NCBI GenBank assembly: GCA_944368975.1
Contig: CALVXI010000008.1
Location: forward strand, 1-56,490
DNA length: 56,490 nucleotides
Direction: 5' to 3'
Origin: an uncultured Bacilli bacterium
Lineage (GTDB): Bacteria > Bacillota_I > Bacilli_A > RFN20 > CAG-826
The notes beneath the pieces are model-generated. The model did no database searches. It saw only the letters and a program-made list of their open reading frames with translations, and was not told where the DNA came from. The translations under genes and the position numbers were made by a program. This document shows positions 8,625 to 17,774 of the stretch, one piece after another; within the stretch, counting starts at the first letter, position 1; the number at the start of each line of letters is the position of its first letter.

Positions 8625-9872
8625 TTATTTACGGTGACCACCGATTTGATTGTGTCTTTCTTTTGCAGTTGAGTTTTTAAGTAAACTACTTGCTCTAAGA
8701 ACACTATCTTTACCATACATTTCTTTAACTTCATCAAGAGCTTCATATAAAGCCTTATTTTCATCATCTTTTTCTGTGTCTTTAAATAAACTTAATTGAT
8801 GAGAAGATTTATTAGTAAGTTTTGTAAAAGATATTCCAACTTGACGAATTAAAGCATCATTAGGTGTATATTTATCATAAATATATTTAAGTCCTTCATA
8901 TAATTCATCATTATTACTTGTTGGTTCCATCATATCAACTTGATGAGTATAACCACCTTTATAAGCTAAACTATAACGAATTGATAAATATACTTTCTTA
9001 GCTTCAAGATTAAATTTACGCATTCTAAAAGCTAAATCATCGACCATTTCTCTAATAATTAGATATACTTCATTCTTTTTATAATCTCTCATTAAGACTT
9101 GACCAAGTGATAAATTACGGTTAACTGGTGTATATTTTTCTCTTATATCAGTATTATCTATTCCATTAGCATGTTCATAAAGTTGAACACCGATTACCCC
9201 TAATTTATCAGCAATTAAATTTTTATCAGCATGCGCTAAATCATATACTGAATAAATACCAAGTTCATTAAGTCTTTTTTCATATCCGACATTTATTCCC
9301 CGCATTTTACTTAATGGTTTAAGTTTCCATAAATAATCTTTAAAGTTATCTTTAGTCCATTTAGCGATATAATCTTTAGCATTTTTAGCTGAAGTATCAT
9401 CACATTGCTTTGCTAAATACATATTAGGACCTATTCCACAAGTCATCGTTAAACCATATGTATCAAAAATTTTCTTTTGAATTTCTTTACATAAACTTAC
9501 TGAATCCTTTTTATATAGCCTTAAATATGGAGTAAGATAAACAAATAATTCATCAATAGAATAGATGTGAAGATCATCAATTCCAAAATAATCTAAGAAT
9601 ATTCCTACAATATCCGCACTACGTTTAACATATTTTTCCATTTGAGGAGTTGCATAAATCATTCCTTCAATCTCGGGAAGTTCTCTACGTCTACATCTAG
9701 AAGGGACACCTAAATTTTTTAAATATGGAGTGACACTTAAAACTATTGTTGATTCTTTACGAGTTATATCACTAACCACTAAAGGAGTAGTAAAAGGATC
9801 AAGTCCTCTTTCAACGCATTCAAAAGAAGCATAATATGCTTTTAAATCAAATACAGCGAATTCTTTCTCCAT
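8625..9872 (-). CDS. Y-family DNA polymerase (UmuC/UvrX-like)
   Basis: Translesion DNA polymerase, 415 aa. The N-terminal catalytic motif is FDLKAYYASFE (Asp ~9) and the second is YSIDEL (Asp ~107, Glu ~108), giving the metal-binding acidic residues. SRCRRRELP fits the fingers. Helix-hairpin-helix and little-finger regions follow (MRGINVGYEKRLNELGIYSV). The sequence resembles the UmuC/UvrX (YqjW) branch of Gram-positive bacteria more than DinB. No clear beta-clamp motif was verified. A -10 box ends only 6 nt before the ATG and there is no Shine-Dalgarno, suggesting leaderless translation. It is divergent from the jetABC operon. Confidence 0.9.
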   Translation of the reverse strand: MEKEFAVFDLKAYYASFECVERGLDPFTTPLVVSDITRKESTIVLSVTPYLKNLGVPSRCRRRELPEIEGMIYATPQMEKYVKRSADIVGIFLDYFGIDDLHIYSIDELFVYLTPYLRLYKKDSVSLCKEIQKKIFDTYGLTMTCGIGPNMYLAKQCDDTSAKNAKDYIAKWTKDNFKDYLWKLKPLSKMRGINVGYEKRLNELGIYSVYDLAHADKNLIADKLGVIGVQLYEHANGIDNTDIREKYTPVNRNLSLGQVLMRDYKKNEVYLIIREMVDDLAFRMRKFNLEAKKVYLSIRYSLAYKGGYTHQVDMMEPTSNNDELYEGLKYIYDKYTPNDALIRQVGISFTKLTNKSSHQLSLFKDTEKDDENKALYEALDEVKEMYGKDSVLRASSLLKNSTAKERHNQIGGHRK

Positions 9873-9878
9873 AAAAAA

Positions 9879-9884
9879 ATTATA
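9879..9884 (-). promoter_or_regulatory. -10 box of the Y-family polymerase, leaderless spacing
   Basis: On the minus strand, TATAAT is followed by six T and then the ATG. A start ~7 nt downstream falls on the start codon itself. No LexA-type box was recognised in the 180-bp divergent region. Confidence 0.5.
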
Positions 9885-10015
9885 ATTGAAATAAAATATT
9901 TTTTTAACTGCTTTATTAAATAAAATAAAATAGCGATTATATCTTTAAATATTTAAAAAAATATGCAATTATTAAGTATTTTTTAAAAATTTGGGTTTAA
10001 ATACATTATTTATTT

Positions 10016-10043
10016 TGTTATAATTGACATTGTAAAAAAGGAA
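10016..10043 (+). promoter_or_regulatory. Extended -10 promoter and Shine-Dalgarno of jetA
   Basis: TGTTATAAT (10016-10024) is an extended -10. TTTAAA at 9996-10001 is a weak -35 at 17-bp spacing. The AAAAAGGAA ribosome site (about 10035-10043) sits ~9 nt before the GTG start and decides that start. Confidence 0.6.
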
Positions 10044-10052
10044 TTTTTGTAA

Positions 10053-11489
10053 GTGAATTTATTTGATATTCTTCCTGAAAAATATTTCTCGTTATTTTCT
10101 AGTAAAAATAAAGCTGTTTATGCAACTAGTTTGCTTACTCTTTATGATTTACTTTCTAATGATTTAATAGCAATTTCAAAAAATGATTTCATTAAGGCTT
10201 TAAAAGAGAAAGCAAATGTTAGTTTAGATCGCTTTGATATTTTAGCTGATGAAGATGATTATGAAATTGATGATAATACAATCATTGATACTTTAAGTAG
10301 TAAAGCTAGTTTTATAGTTCGTCGACTTGAAGAAACTGGTTGGATTGCAATAAATATGGATAAAACATCTTTAGAAGAAACTATCATCCTACCTCCATAT
10401 ACAATTGTTATATTAAAAGCTTTTAAAGATGTTATTAGTGATGAAGAATCACCTTATTCAAGTTTAGTTCACTCTACCTATAGTGAACTAAAGCTTGAAG
10501 ATGAACAACAAGATGATCTTCTTTATGTCACATTAGTTAGATGTTATGAAAATACTAAGAAATTAAAAGTTGAATTATTTACTTTAAGTAACTCAATTAA
10601 ATTATTTAAAGCCAAGTTAACAAAAATGTATCAAACAAATGATGTATTAAAAGATTATTTTGATGTTTATAAAACAAAAGTTTTAGATCGTTATTATCAT
10701 CCTTTAAAAACTTTTGATAGTGTCGCTAAATTTAAGCGTCCAATCATCAATATTTTAGAAAAGTGGTTAGTTAATCGTGATATTCGTGATAAATTAGTTC
10801 ATCAAGCAAGTTTAGTTAATACTCAAACTCCACTTCATGAAATTCAAAATGATGTAATTACAAAGATTAATTATATTAGTGATACTTATAGCGAACTTAA
10901 TAATTTAATTGAAACTATCGATAATGAAAATAGTGAATATACTAAATCTAGTACTAATAAGATTTTATATTTAAATAATACTGATAAAACAATTAAAGGC
11001 CATTTAGAAAATATTCTTAAATGCTACGCAAAAAGTGTTAATAATCCTAAAGCATTAAGAACAATTTTAACTAAGATGCAAGATAGTATTTATTTATATG
11101 AACAAGGTTATATTTCTAGTGACTCTTTAACCTTACCAATTTTAAGAAAATATAAAGAAGATTCTTCACCATTACCTTTATATGAATTTAATTTTGCTAA
11201 TGAAGAAATAATGCGTGATTTCTTAGAGTCAACAAAAGACTTATATACAGATGAAAAAATATATGGATTCATGGAAAGATGCTTTGGAAATAATGATATT
11301 TTATATTCTAAAGATATTGATTTAAGTACTTTTGATGCCTTTATTTGTTTAATTTTTGCTACTATTAAAAAAGATAATAAAGATTGTTTCTATGATTGGG
11401 AACTTGATAAAACTAATAAACAAATTCCAAATGGAAAATATATAATTCCTAATTTAATTTTTGTAAGAAAGGAGAAGAAGAATGTTTAG
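10053..11489 (+). CDS. jetA: Wadjet JetA / MksF-like kleisin subunit
   Basis: 478-aa protein starting with GTG. The opening MNLFDILPEKYFSLFSSKNK is typical of the JetA family with the DUF5716-type architecture. It has an N-terminal winged-helix-like part, a helical middle and a C-terminal part. In Wadjet/MksBEF complexes this subunit is the kleisin-like bridge that closes the SMC-type ATPase ring. It overlaps jetB by 8 nt and forms a tight three-gene operon with jetB and jetC. The family is recognised by sequence style and operon context. Confidence 0.8.
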   Translation: MNLFDILPEKYFSLFSSKNKAVYATSLLTLYDLLSNDLIAISKNDFIKALKEKANVSLDRFDILADEDDYEIDDNTIIDTLSSKASFIVRRLEETGWIAINMDKTSLEETIILPPYTIVILKAFKDVISDEESPYSSLVHSTYSELKLEDEQQDDLLYVTLVRCYENTKKLKVELFTLSNSIKLFKAKLTKMYQTNDVLKDYFDVYKTKVLDRYYHPLKTFDSVAKFKRPIINILEKWLVNRDIRDKLVHQASLVNTQTPLHEIQNDVITKINYISDTYSELNNLIETIDNENSEYTKSSTNKILYLNNTDKTIKGHLENILKCYAKSVNNPKALRTILTKMQDSIYLYEQGYISSDSLTLPILRKYKEDSSPLPLYEFNFANEEIMRDFLESTKDLYTDEKIYGFMERCFGNNDILYSKDIDLSTFDAFICLIFATIKKDNKDCFYDWELDKTNKQIPNGKYIIPNLIFVRKEKKNV

Positions 11490-12123
11490 TGAAGACTTTA
11501 ATAAACTCCAAGCTAGTGAACAACTTACTTTTGCTAGTGTAACTAATAAATTACTTCTTAAAGGATTTATAGTCCGTGATATTTATGATAACCGTGAAAA
11601 AATCTTTCGTATTAATCCTGATTATCGTTTTATGGAAAGATTTTTTGAGATTTTTGAATCTTATTTAAAATTTAGCGGATGGCATATTGAAAAAGATAAT
11701 ATTTTAGGAGTTATATCACTTAGTAACGATTATACCGAGAATAGAATTAAATTTGACCGTGAAACTAGTTTAATTTTATTTTCATTAAGATTAATTTATG
11801 ATACACGTCGAGAAGAAAGTGAAACTGACTTTGATGTTTATATGACTACTCCAAATCTTATAATTGAGATGACTGAAAGAAATATAACTATTCCTAATAA
11901 AAAGTTAACTGGAAGAGGCGTAGCAAGATGCTTAAGAATCTTAGCTAATCATAATATTATTAGTAAAATTAGTGGAACTTATGATAATGGAGATGTTACT
12001 TTCTACATTTTACCAAGTATCGTCTATGCTTTAGATAATGATAAAATCGTAGCAATGAGTAACGCTTTAAATGAATTAAATAAAGAATTAGAGGGGGATA
12101 CCCAAGATGATTTCATTAACTAA
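11482..12123 (+). CDS. jetB: Wadjet JetB / MksE-like subunit (DUF4194)
   Basis: 213-aa winged-helix protein of the MksE/KITE type that binds the kleisin subunit. The Shine-Dalgarno GAAAGGAGAAG lies within the end of jetA, and the genes overlap by 8 nt. It overlaps jetC by 17 nt, which suggests translational coupling and fixed stoichiometry. Its size and its place between the kleisin and the SMC-like ATPase fit DUF4194. Individual sequence motifs are weak. Confidence 0.78.
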   Translation: MFSEDFNKLQASEQLTFASVTNKLLLKGFIVRDIYDNREKIFRINPDYRFMERFFEIFESYLKFSGWHIEKDNILGVISLSNDYTENRIKFDRETSLILFSLRLIYDTRREESETDFDVYMTTPNLIIEMTERNITIPNKKLTGRGVARCLRILANHNIISKISGTYDNGDVTFYILPSIVYALDNDKIVAMSNALNELNKELEGDTQDDFIN

Positions 12124-15100
12124 AGCAAAAATTATTAACTGGCATTATTTTTGGAACCAAACAGTTGATTTTAAACAAATTTCCTTTTTAACTGGTAAAA
12201 ATGGTAGTGGTAAATCAACTTTAATTGATGCTATCGAACTTGTTTTATTAGGAGATACTACTGGTAGATATTTTAATAAAGCTGCCATGGAAAAAAGTGC
12301 TCGTACTTTAAAAGGTTATCTTCGAGGAGAAATTGGAGATGATAGTTCAAGTGAATATCGTTATTTAAGAAATGGAAAATTTACAAGTTATATTGCTTTA
12401 GAATTTCATGACGATGTTAATACTAAAGATTTTGTTATGGGTATTGTTTTTGATACTGAAAGTGATGGAAGTGAAGAACATCATTTCTTTAGTTTAGATG
12501 ATAAAATACCAGAAAATGAATTTGTCTTAAATAATTATCCAATGGAATTTAAGACTTTAAGTAATTTCTTTAGTGAAAATTATCCTCATAAATATCACTT
12601 TTTTGATTCAAATGCTGCTTATAGAGACTTTTTAAAGAAAAAGTTTGGTGGTATTAAAGATAAATATTTTACATTACTTAAAAAAGCAAGTTCATTTAGT
12701 CCAATTACTGATATTACAACATTTATTACGGAATATGTTTGTGATCCACAAGCTGATATTACTTTAGATTCTTTAAAGAGCAATATTAAAAATTATAAAG
12801 CTTTACAAAAAGAAGCGGAAGTTTATCAAAGAAGAGTTGATCGCCTTGAAGAAATTAAAAAGACTTTTGAAGCTTTTAATTCTCAAAGAAATGCTTTACT
12901 TATTAATCAATATATCGTTGAAAGATCAGAACTTGAAATTTCTAAAGAAAAATTAGAAACTTTTAAAAATCAAATTCAAAAAGATAAAGAAAGAATTAAA
13001 CAAATTGAAGAAGAAATTATTGAAAATAATCTTTCTTTAGAAGAACTTGATGCTCGTAAAGTTAAATTAATTAGTGATAGAGCTAATAATGATACTTTAA
13101 GATTAACTAATGAATTAAAAGAAGATCGTAATGACACTATTAAAAAGATTAATGCAATTAATGAAGATAATCGTGTTGTTAGAGATAATTTATTTAATTA
13201 CACTTTAAATTATCTTAAAGCTAGTGAAAATTTAATTCAAAAATTAGAGAATTTTAATAAATCTTATTTAGATGAAGATCGTGCTAAAGAACTTGATGAC
13301 TTAATTCATTTAGCTAAAGATATTAAAGATAAATCTATTAATATCAAAGAAAATTATTTAAATGATTTAATGAACTTAGATAAAGAAGTACTTGATAACT
13401 ATCGTGATAGTTTAAGTGAATTTAAAGCTCATGTTGGAAGTTTAGCTACAACTTTAGCTAAAAATATTACTTCTTTAGACCGTAAAATTGAAAATTTACG
13501 TCATGATGAATTAGAACTTAAAAGTGGTAAAGGTAAAAAGCCTTATGATCCACAACTTTTAATCGTTAAAGAACGATTAAAAGAAGAACTTAAAAGAAAG
13601 TTTAATAAAGATATCGATGTTGAAATTTATGCCGATTTAGTCGATATAAATGACTTAAGTTGGTCAAATGCTATCGAAGCATTCTTATATAATCAAAAAT
13701 TTAATTTATTTGTTGCACCAAAATATTATTTAGATGCTTATAAATTTTTAAAAGAAATTTTAAGTGAATTAAATTATTATCGTACAAGTTTAGTTGACCA
13801 AGAAAAACTTATTGAAAGAAATTTTAATTGTGAGCCTAATTCCTTAGCTGAAGAAATTTTAACAAGCCATGAAGGAGCTAGAGCTTATTCTAATTTCTTA
13901 ATTGGAAGACTTCATAAATCAAGTAGTATTGAAGAATGTCGAAATAGTGGTAATGGTATAACAAAAGACGTTGATTTATATCGTAATTTTAGTTTAACTA
14001 GATTAAATCCTCGTTTATATCAATTTAGTTTCATTGGTCGAACAATTGATGAACGTTTTATTAAAGAAAAATCATTAGCGATTACTAACTTAATCGCTAA
14101 TAAAGGTAATTATAAAGCTTTATATGATGTTATTACTGATGCTAACGCTTTAGAAGTTATTAATACTAATGAAATTAGTAATATTTTAGCTGTCATTAGT
14201 AAATCTAGTGAACTTAAAGGACTTCAAAATCATTTAGATTACCTTAACGAACAATTAAGTGAACATGATACAACATTAATTGATTCACTTGATAAACGTA
14301 TTGAAGATATTGATTTTGATATTAATGAACTTAAAAAACGTAATGAAAATTTACTTCTTGAAAAAGGTACTTTAACTAATGATATTAAGACATTAACTAA
14401 TGAAAAAACTAAAGATGAAAATATGCGTATCTTAGAAAAAGAGAAGTATATTTCCTTAAATTTTGATAGTGAATTTATTAATAACTATTGCTTAGAAGAG
14501 CTTGAAAAAGCTAAAGAAAAACATTCTTCATATATTAAAATTAAACAAGAATATGGAGCAATGGCAACAGCTTCAACCTATAAAGTAAATACAATATTTA
14601 CTAATTTAAAGAAACTTAGAAGAGATTATACAAGTGATTTCCATCTTAGTTATAATATTGAAGCCATCGATAATATTGAATTTGATAACGAATTAATTGA
14701 TTTTAAAGAAGTTCGTTTACCAGCTTATAAAGTTAAGATCGATGATAGTTATACAAAAGCTGTTCAACAATTTAAAGATGACTTTATAAATAAATTACGT
14801 AATGCAATTAATGATGCTGAAGATCAAATTGCTAATTTAAATAGTGCATTAAAAGATTCAACTTTTGGTAGTGATATTTATCGATTCGATGTTAGACCTA
14901 GTACAGTTTATCGTCGATATTATGATATGCTTAAAGATGATATTGTTTTAAATAACGCTGAAAATGAAGATTTATTCTTAGAAAAATATAAAGATGTCAT
15001 GGAAGATTTATTTAGGCAAATTACCGATAACGATGGTAAAGAAAGTGAATTAAATCGAAATATTCAAAAATTCACTGATTATCGTAGTTATCTTGATTTC

Positions 15101-15496
15101 GATTTAATGGTTAAAGATAAAGTCACTAATCGAGAAATAAGTTTAAATAAAGTTATTAAAATGAAGTCAGGAGGAGAAACTCAAACTCCATTCTATATCA
15201 GTGTTTTAGCGAGTTTTGCTCAACTTTATCGTGTAAATAGTGATGAAATCGCTAGTAATACAATAAGAATTATCATATTTGATGAAGCTTTCTCCAAGAT
15301 GGACCGTGAAAGAATTGTTGAATCAGTTCGTTTACTTAAACAATTTAAACTACAAGTTATTTTATCAACACCACCTGAAAAGATTGGTGACATTGCTAGT
15401 GAAGTCGATGAAACAATTGTCGTTAGTAACGATAAGAATGCAAGTTGTGCTATTTCTTATTCAAAACGTGAAATTGACGACATTAAAATAAATTAA
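12107..15496 (+). CDS. jetC: Wadjet JetC / MksB-like SMC ATPase
   Basis: 1129-aa SMC-like ATPase. Walker A GKNGSGKST is at ~30-38. Long coiled coils occupy about 260-500 and 720-900 and flank a hinge-like globular middle. The ABC signature region KSGGETQTPFYISVLASFAQ is at ~1019, and Walker B IIIFDEAFSKMD follows near 1055. It loads on DNA and extrudes loops; in Wadjet it works with the JetD nuclease to cleave small circular DNA. No JetD (Toprim-like, DUF3322/DUF2220) follows: glgC starts 26 nt downstream. The complex may therefore act as an MksBEF condensin, or JetD may be elsewhere in the genome. Confidence 0.88.
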   Translation: MISLTKAKIINWHYFWNQTVDFKQISFLTGKNGSGKSTLIDAIELVLLGDTTGRYFNKAAMEKSARTLKGYLRGEIGDDSSSEYRYLRNGKFTSYIALEFHDDVNTKDFVMGIVFDTESDGSEEHHFFSLDDKIPENEFVLNNYPMEFKTLSNFFSENYPHKYHFFDSNAAYRDFLKKKFGGIKDKYFTLLKKASSFSPITDITTFITEYVCDPQADITLDSLKSNIKNYKALQKEAEVYQRRVDRLEEIKKTFEAFNSQRNALLINQYIVERSELEISKEKLETFKNQIQKDKERIKQIEEEIIENNLSLEELDARKVKLISDRANNDTLRLTNELKEDRNDTIKKINAINEDNRVVRDNLFNYTLNYLKASENLIQKLENFNKSYLDEDRAKELDDLIHLAKDIKDKSINIKENYLNDLMNLDKEVLDNYRDSLSEFKAHVGSLATTLAKNITSLDRKIENLRHDELELKSGKGKKPYDPQLLIVKERLKEELKRKFNKDIDVEIYADLVDINDLSWSNAIEAFLYNQKFNLFVAPKYYLDAYKFLKEILSELNYYRTSLVDQEKLIERNFNCEPNSLAEEILTSHEGARAYSNFLIGRLHKSSSIEECRNSGNGITKDVDLYRNFSLTRLNPRLYQFSFIGRTIDERFIKEKSLAITNLIANKGNYKALYDVITDANALEVINTNEISNILAVISKSSELKGLQNHLDYLNEQLSEHDTTLIDSLDKRIEDIDFDINELKKRNENLLLEKGTLTNDIKTLTNEKTKDENMRILEKEKYISLNFDSEFINNYCLEELEKAKEKHSSYIKIKQEYGAMATASTYKVNTIFTNLKKLRRDYTSDFHLSYNIEAIDNIEFDNELIDFKEVRLPAYKVKIDDSYTKAVQQFKDDFINKLRNAINDAEDQIANLNSALKDSTFGSDIYRFDVRPSTVYRRYYDMLKDDIVLNNAENEDLFLEKYKDVMEDLFRQITDNDGKESELNRNIQKFTDYRSYLDFDLMVKDKVTNREISLNKVIKMKSGGETQTPFYISVLASFAQLYRVNSDEIASNTIRIIIFDEAFSKMDRERIVESVRLLKQFKLQVILSTPPEKIGDIASEVDETIVVSNDKNASCAISYSKREIDDIKIN

Positions 15497-15522
15497 TAAA
15501 TTTAATTTAGGAGGGTAAAAAT

Positions 15523-16659
15523 ATGTCGAAACAGTGTGTAGCGATGATCTTAGCTGGAGGTAAAGGTACTAGACTTCACGCTTTAACTAAAAAGATCGCT
15601 AAACCAGCTGTTTACTTTGGAGGAAAATATCGTATTATCGATTTTTCTTTAAGTAATGTAGCCAATAGTGGAATTGACACTTGTGGTGTTTTAACTCAAT
15701 ATGAATCTGTTGCCTTAAATAATTATATAGGTAATGGTGAAAAGTGGGGCTTTAATGGAGTTGGTGGAAAATGTATTCCTCTTCCACCTCGACAAACTGA
15801 AGAAGGAGCTTCATGGTATAATGGAACTGCTGATGCTATTTATCAAAATTTAGATTTTCTTGATGAAGAAGATCCTGAATATGTTTTAATTCTTAGTGGT
15901 GATCATATTTATAAAACTTTATATAATGAAATGCTTGAGCTTCATATTAAAAGTGGAGCAACATGTACAATTAGTGTTTTAGAAGTACCTTTAAATGAAG
16001 CAAGTAGATTTGGAATTTTAGAAGTTGATAATAACGATGTTATCACTAAATTTGTTGAAAAGCCTAAAGTTCCTAAATCTAATTTAGCAAGTATGGGTGT
16101 TTATATTTTTACATACAAAGAACTTCGTAAAGCCTTAGTGTTAGATGCAAAAGACGAAAATAGCGAACATGATTTTGGTAAAAATATTATCCCTTATTTA
16201 TTAAATAATCATAAATTATTAGTTGCTTATAGATTTAAAGGATATTGGAGAGATGTTGGAACTGTTAGTAGTTTACATCAAGCTAATATGGAATTACTTC
16301 CTTCAAATCGTAATAGCGATACAATTCGATTTGGTGAATATCCTCCAATTTTTAGTGAAGATACGCATTCTTTACCTCAATTTATTGGAGACAAAGCAAC
16401 GATTAAGAATTCTTTAATAAATCAAGGAGCAGAAATTAAAGGAGAAGTAATTAATTCAGTTATTTCAAATGAAGTTAAAGTTCTTGAAGGAGCAGTCGTT
16501 AAAAATAGTGTTTTAATGCCTCGAGTTACAATTTCTAAAGGGGCTTATGTTGAAAATGCTATTATTGGACCTGATACTTTAATCAAAGAAAAAGAAGAAA
16601 TTAATAAAGGCAATGAAGAAATTATCTTAATTGATTATGCAAGGAGTTTAACAAAATGA
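15523..16659 (+). CDS. glgC: Glucose-1-phosphate adenylyltransferase, catalytic subunit
   Basis: Makes ADP-glucose from ATP and glucose-1-phosphate, the committed step of glycogen synthesis. 378 aa with the nucleotide-binding GGKGTRL at ~12-18, ILSGDHIYK (metal/product site) and EKPKVP (sugar-phosphate lysine region). The C-terminus is a left-handed beta-helix with hexapeptide-like repeats. The Shine-Dalgarno GGAGGG is strong. It heads the glgC-glgD-glgA operon and overlaps glgD by 4 nt (ATGA). Confidence 0.96.
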   Translation: MSKQCVAMILAGGKGTRLHALTKKIAKPAVYFGGKYRIIDFSLSNVANSGIDTCGVLTQYESVALNNYIGNGEKWGFNGVGGKCIPLPPRQTEEGASWYNGTADAIYQNLDFLDEEDPEYVLILSGDHIYKTLYNEMLELHIKSGATCTISVLEVPLNEASRFGILEVDNNDVITKFVEKPKVPKSNLASMGVYIFTYKELRKALVLDAKDENSEHDFGKNIIPYLLNNHKLLVAYRFKGYWRDVGTVSSLHQANMELLPSNRNSDTIRFGEYPPIFSEDTHSLPQFIGDKATIKNSLINQGAEIKGEVINSVISNEVKVLEGAVVKNSVLMPRVTISKGAYVENAIIGPDTLIKEKEEINKGNEEIILIDYARSLTK

Positions 16660-17774
16660 AAAACGTTGTAGCTTTAGTAAATTTACATAATTCTCCTAAT
16701 TTAGGAATTTTAACTGCTTCTAGACCTTTAGCTAGTACAACCTTCTTAGGTCGATATACTTTTATTGATTTTGCTTTAAGTAATTTAACAAATAGTGGAA
16801 TTGATAATATTGGTATTTTAGTAAAAAATCAATCACGTAGTATTATTAAACATTTAGGTAGTGAATCAACATATTTAAAAAACCCTAAAACTGGCTTCCA
16901 ATCGTTATTTATTAATGAATATGGTATTAATAATCCTTTATTTAATACTGATGTTAATAATATCTTAGCTAATGATTGGTTTTTATATGATAAAAATGCT
17001 AAATATATTGTTATAGTTCCTTGTCAATTTGTTTGTAAGATTGATTTTAGTAAAATTCTTCAAGAACATATTGAATCCAATAAAGTCGTTAGTGTTGTAT
17101 ATCATGAAACAAGTCATGCTGATACAAGATTTATTAATTGTGATACTTTAGTTGTCGATGCTTTAGGTAATGTTCAAAAATTTGATGTTAATATGGGTGA
17201 ACAAGAAAAAGCTTATATTTCTTTAGAAACTTATATTTTTAATGCTGATTATCTTAGAGAGATATTATCTAAAATTCCAGATATTTCTAGTTTATTTACT
17301 TTAAAAGATATAGTTCACTTTATAGTGAATTATAAAGAAAAAGTCCATGCTATTAGACATAGTGGATATTGTAGATATTATGGTAGTTTAAAAGATTATA
17401 TGGATTATTCTTTTGAATTATTAGATAAAGATAATTTAAGTAGTAACCTATTTACTGAAGATTGGAAGTATTATACGACAACCCATAATTCGACCCCAGT
17501 TTTATATGGACAAAATGCTATAGTTAAAAATAGTTTATTAGCAAATGGTTGTCGAATTAATGGCGAAGTTAATCATTCTATATTAGCTCGTAATGTTATT
17601 ATTGAAGAAGGGGCTAGTGTAAGTGATTCAATTATCTTTACTGACACAATTGTTAAAAAAGGGTGTCATGTAAAACATGCGATTATTGATAAACACTGCT
17701 TAATTAAAAATAAAGAAGAAGTAAGTGGTGAAAAAGATAATCCAATTTATATTCCTCAAGGAGCTAATATCTAA
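16656..17774 (+). CDS. glgD: GlgD, regulatory/non-catalytic paralogue of GlgC
   Basis: 372-aa homologue of GlgC in which the catalytic GGKGTRL loop is replaced by ILTASRPLASTTFLG, as in Firmicutes GlgD subunits, which modulate GlgC rather than catalyse. The fold-defining YTFIDFALSNLTNSGIDNIG and a C-terminal beta-helix are preserved. It overlaps glgC by 4 nt and glgA by 1 nt, so the three are translated together and GlgC-GlgD hetero-oligomers are expected. Confidence 0.93.
   Translation: MKNVVALVNLHNSPNLGILTASRPLASTTFLGRYTFIDFALSNLTNSGIDNIGILVKNQSRSIIKHLGSESTYLKNPKTGFQSLFINEYGINNPLFNTDVNNILANDWFLYDKNAKYIVIVPCQFVCKIDFSKILQEHIESNKVVSVVYHETSHADTRFINCDTLVVDALGNVQKFDVNMGEQEKAYISLETYIFNADYLREILSKIPDISSLFTLKDIVHFIVNYKEKVHAIRHSGYCRYYGSLKDYMDYSFELLDKDNLSSNLFTEDWKYYTTTHNSTPVLYGQNAIVKNSLLANGCRINGEVNHSILARNVIIEEGASVSDSIIFTDTIVKKGCHVKHAIIDKHCLIKNKEEVSGEKDNPIYIPQGANI

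Noticed and set aside
15279..15491. 70-codon plus-strand frame inside the end of jetC
   Set aside because: Out-of-frame shadow over the Walker B region of JetC; no independent start signals.
15497..15522. Possible jetD after jetC
   Set aside because: Only 26 bp separate jetC from glgC, and no DUF3322/DUF2220-like protein was seen in any frame of the window.
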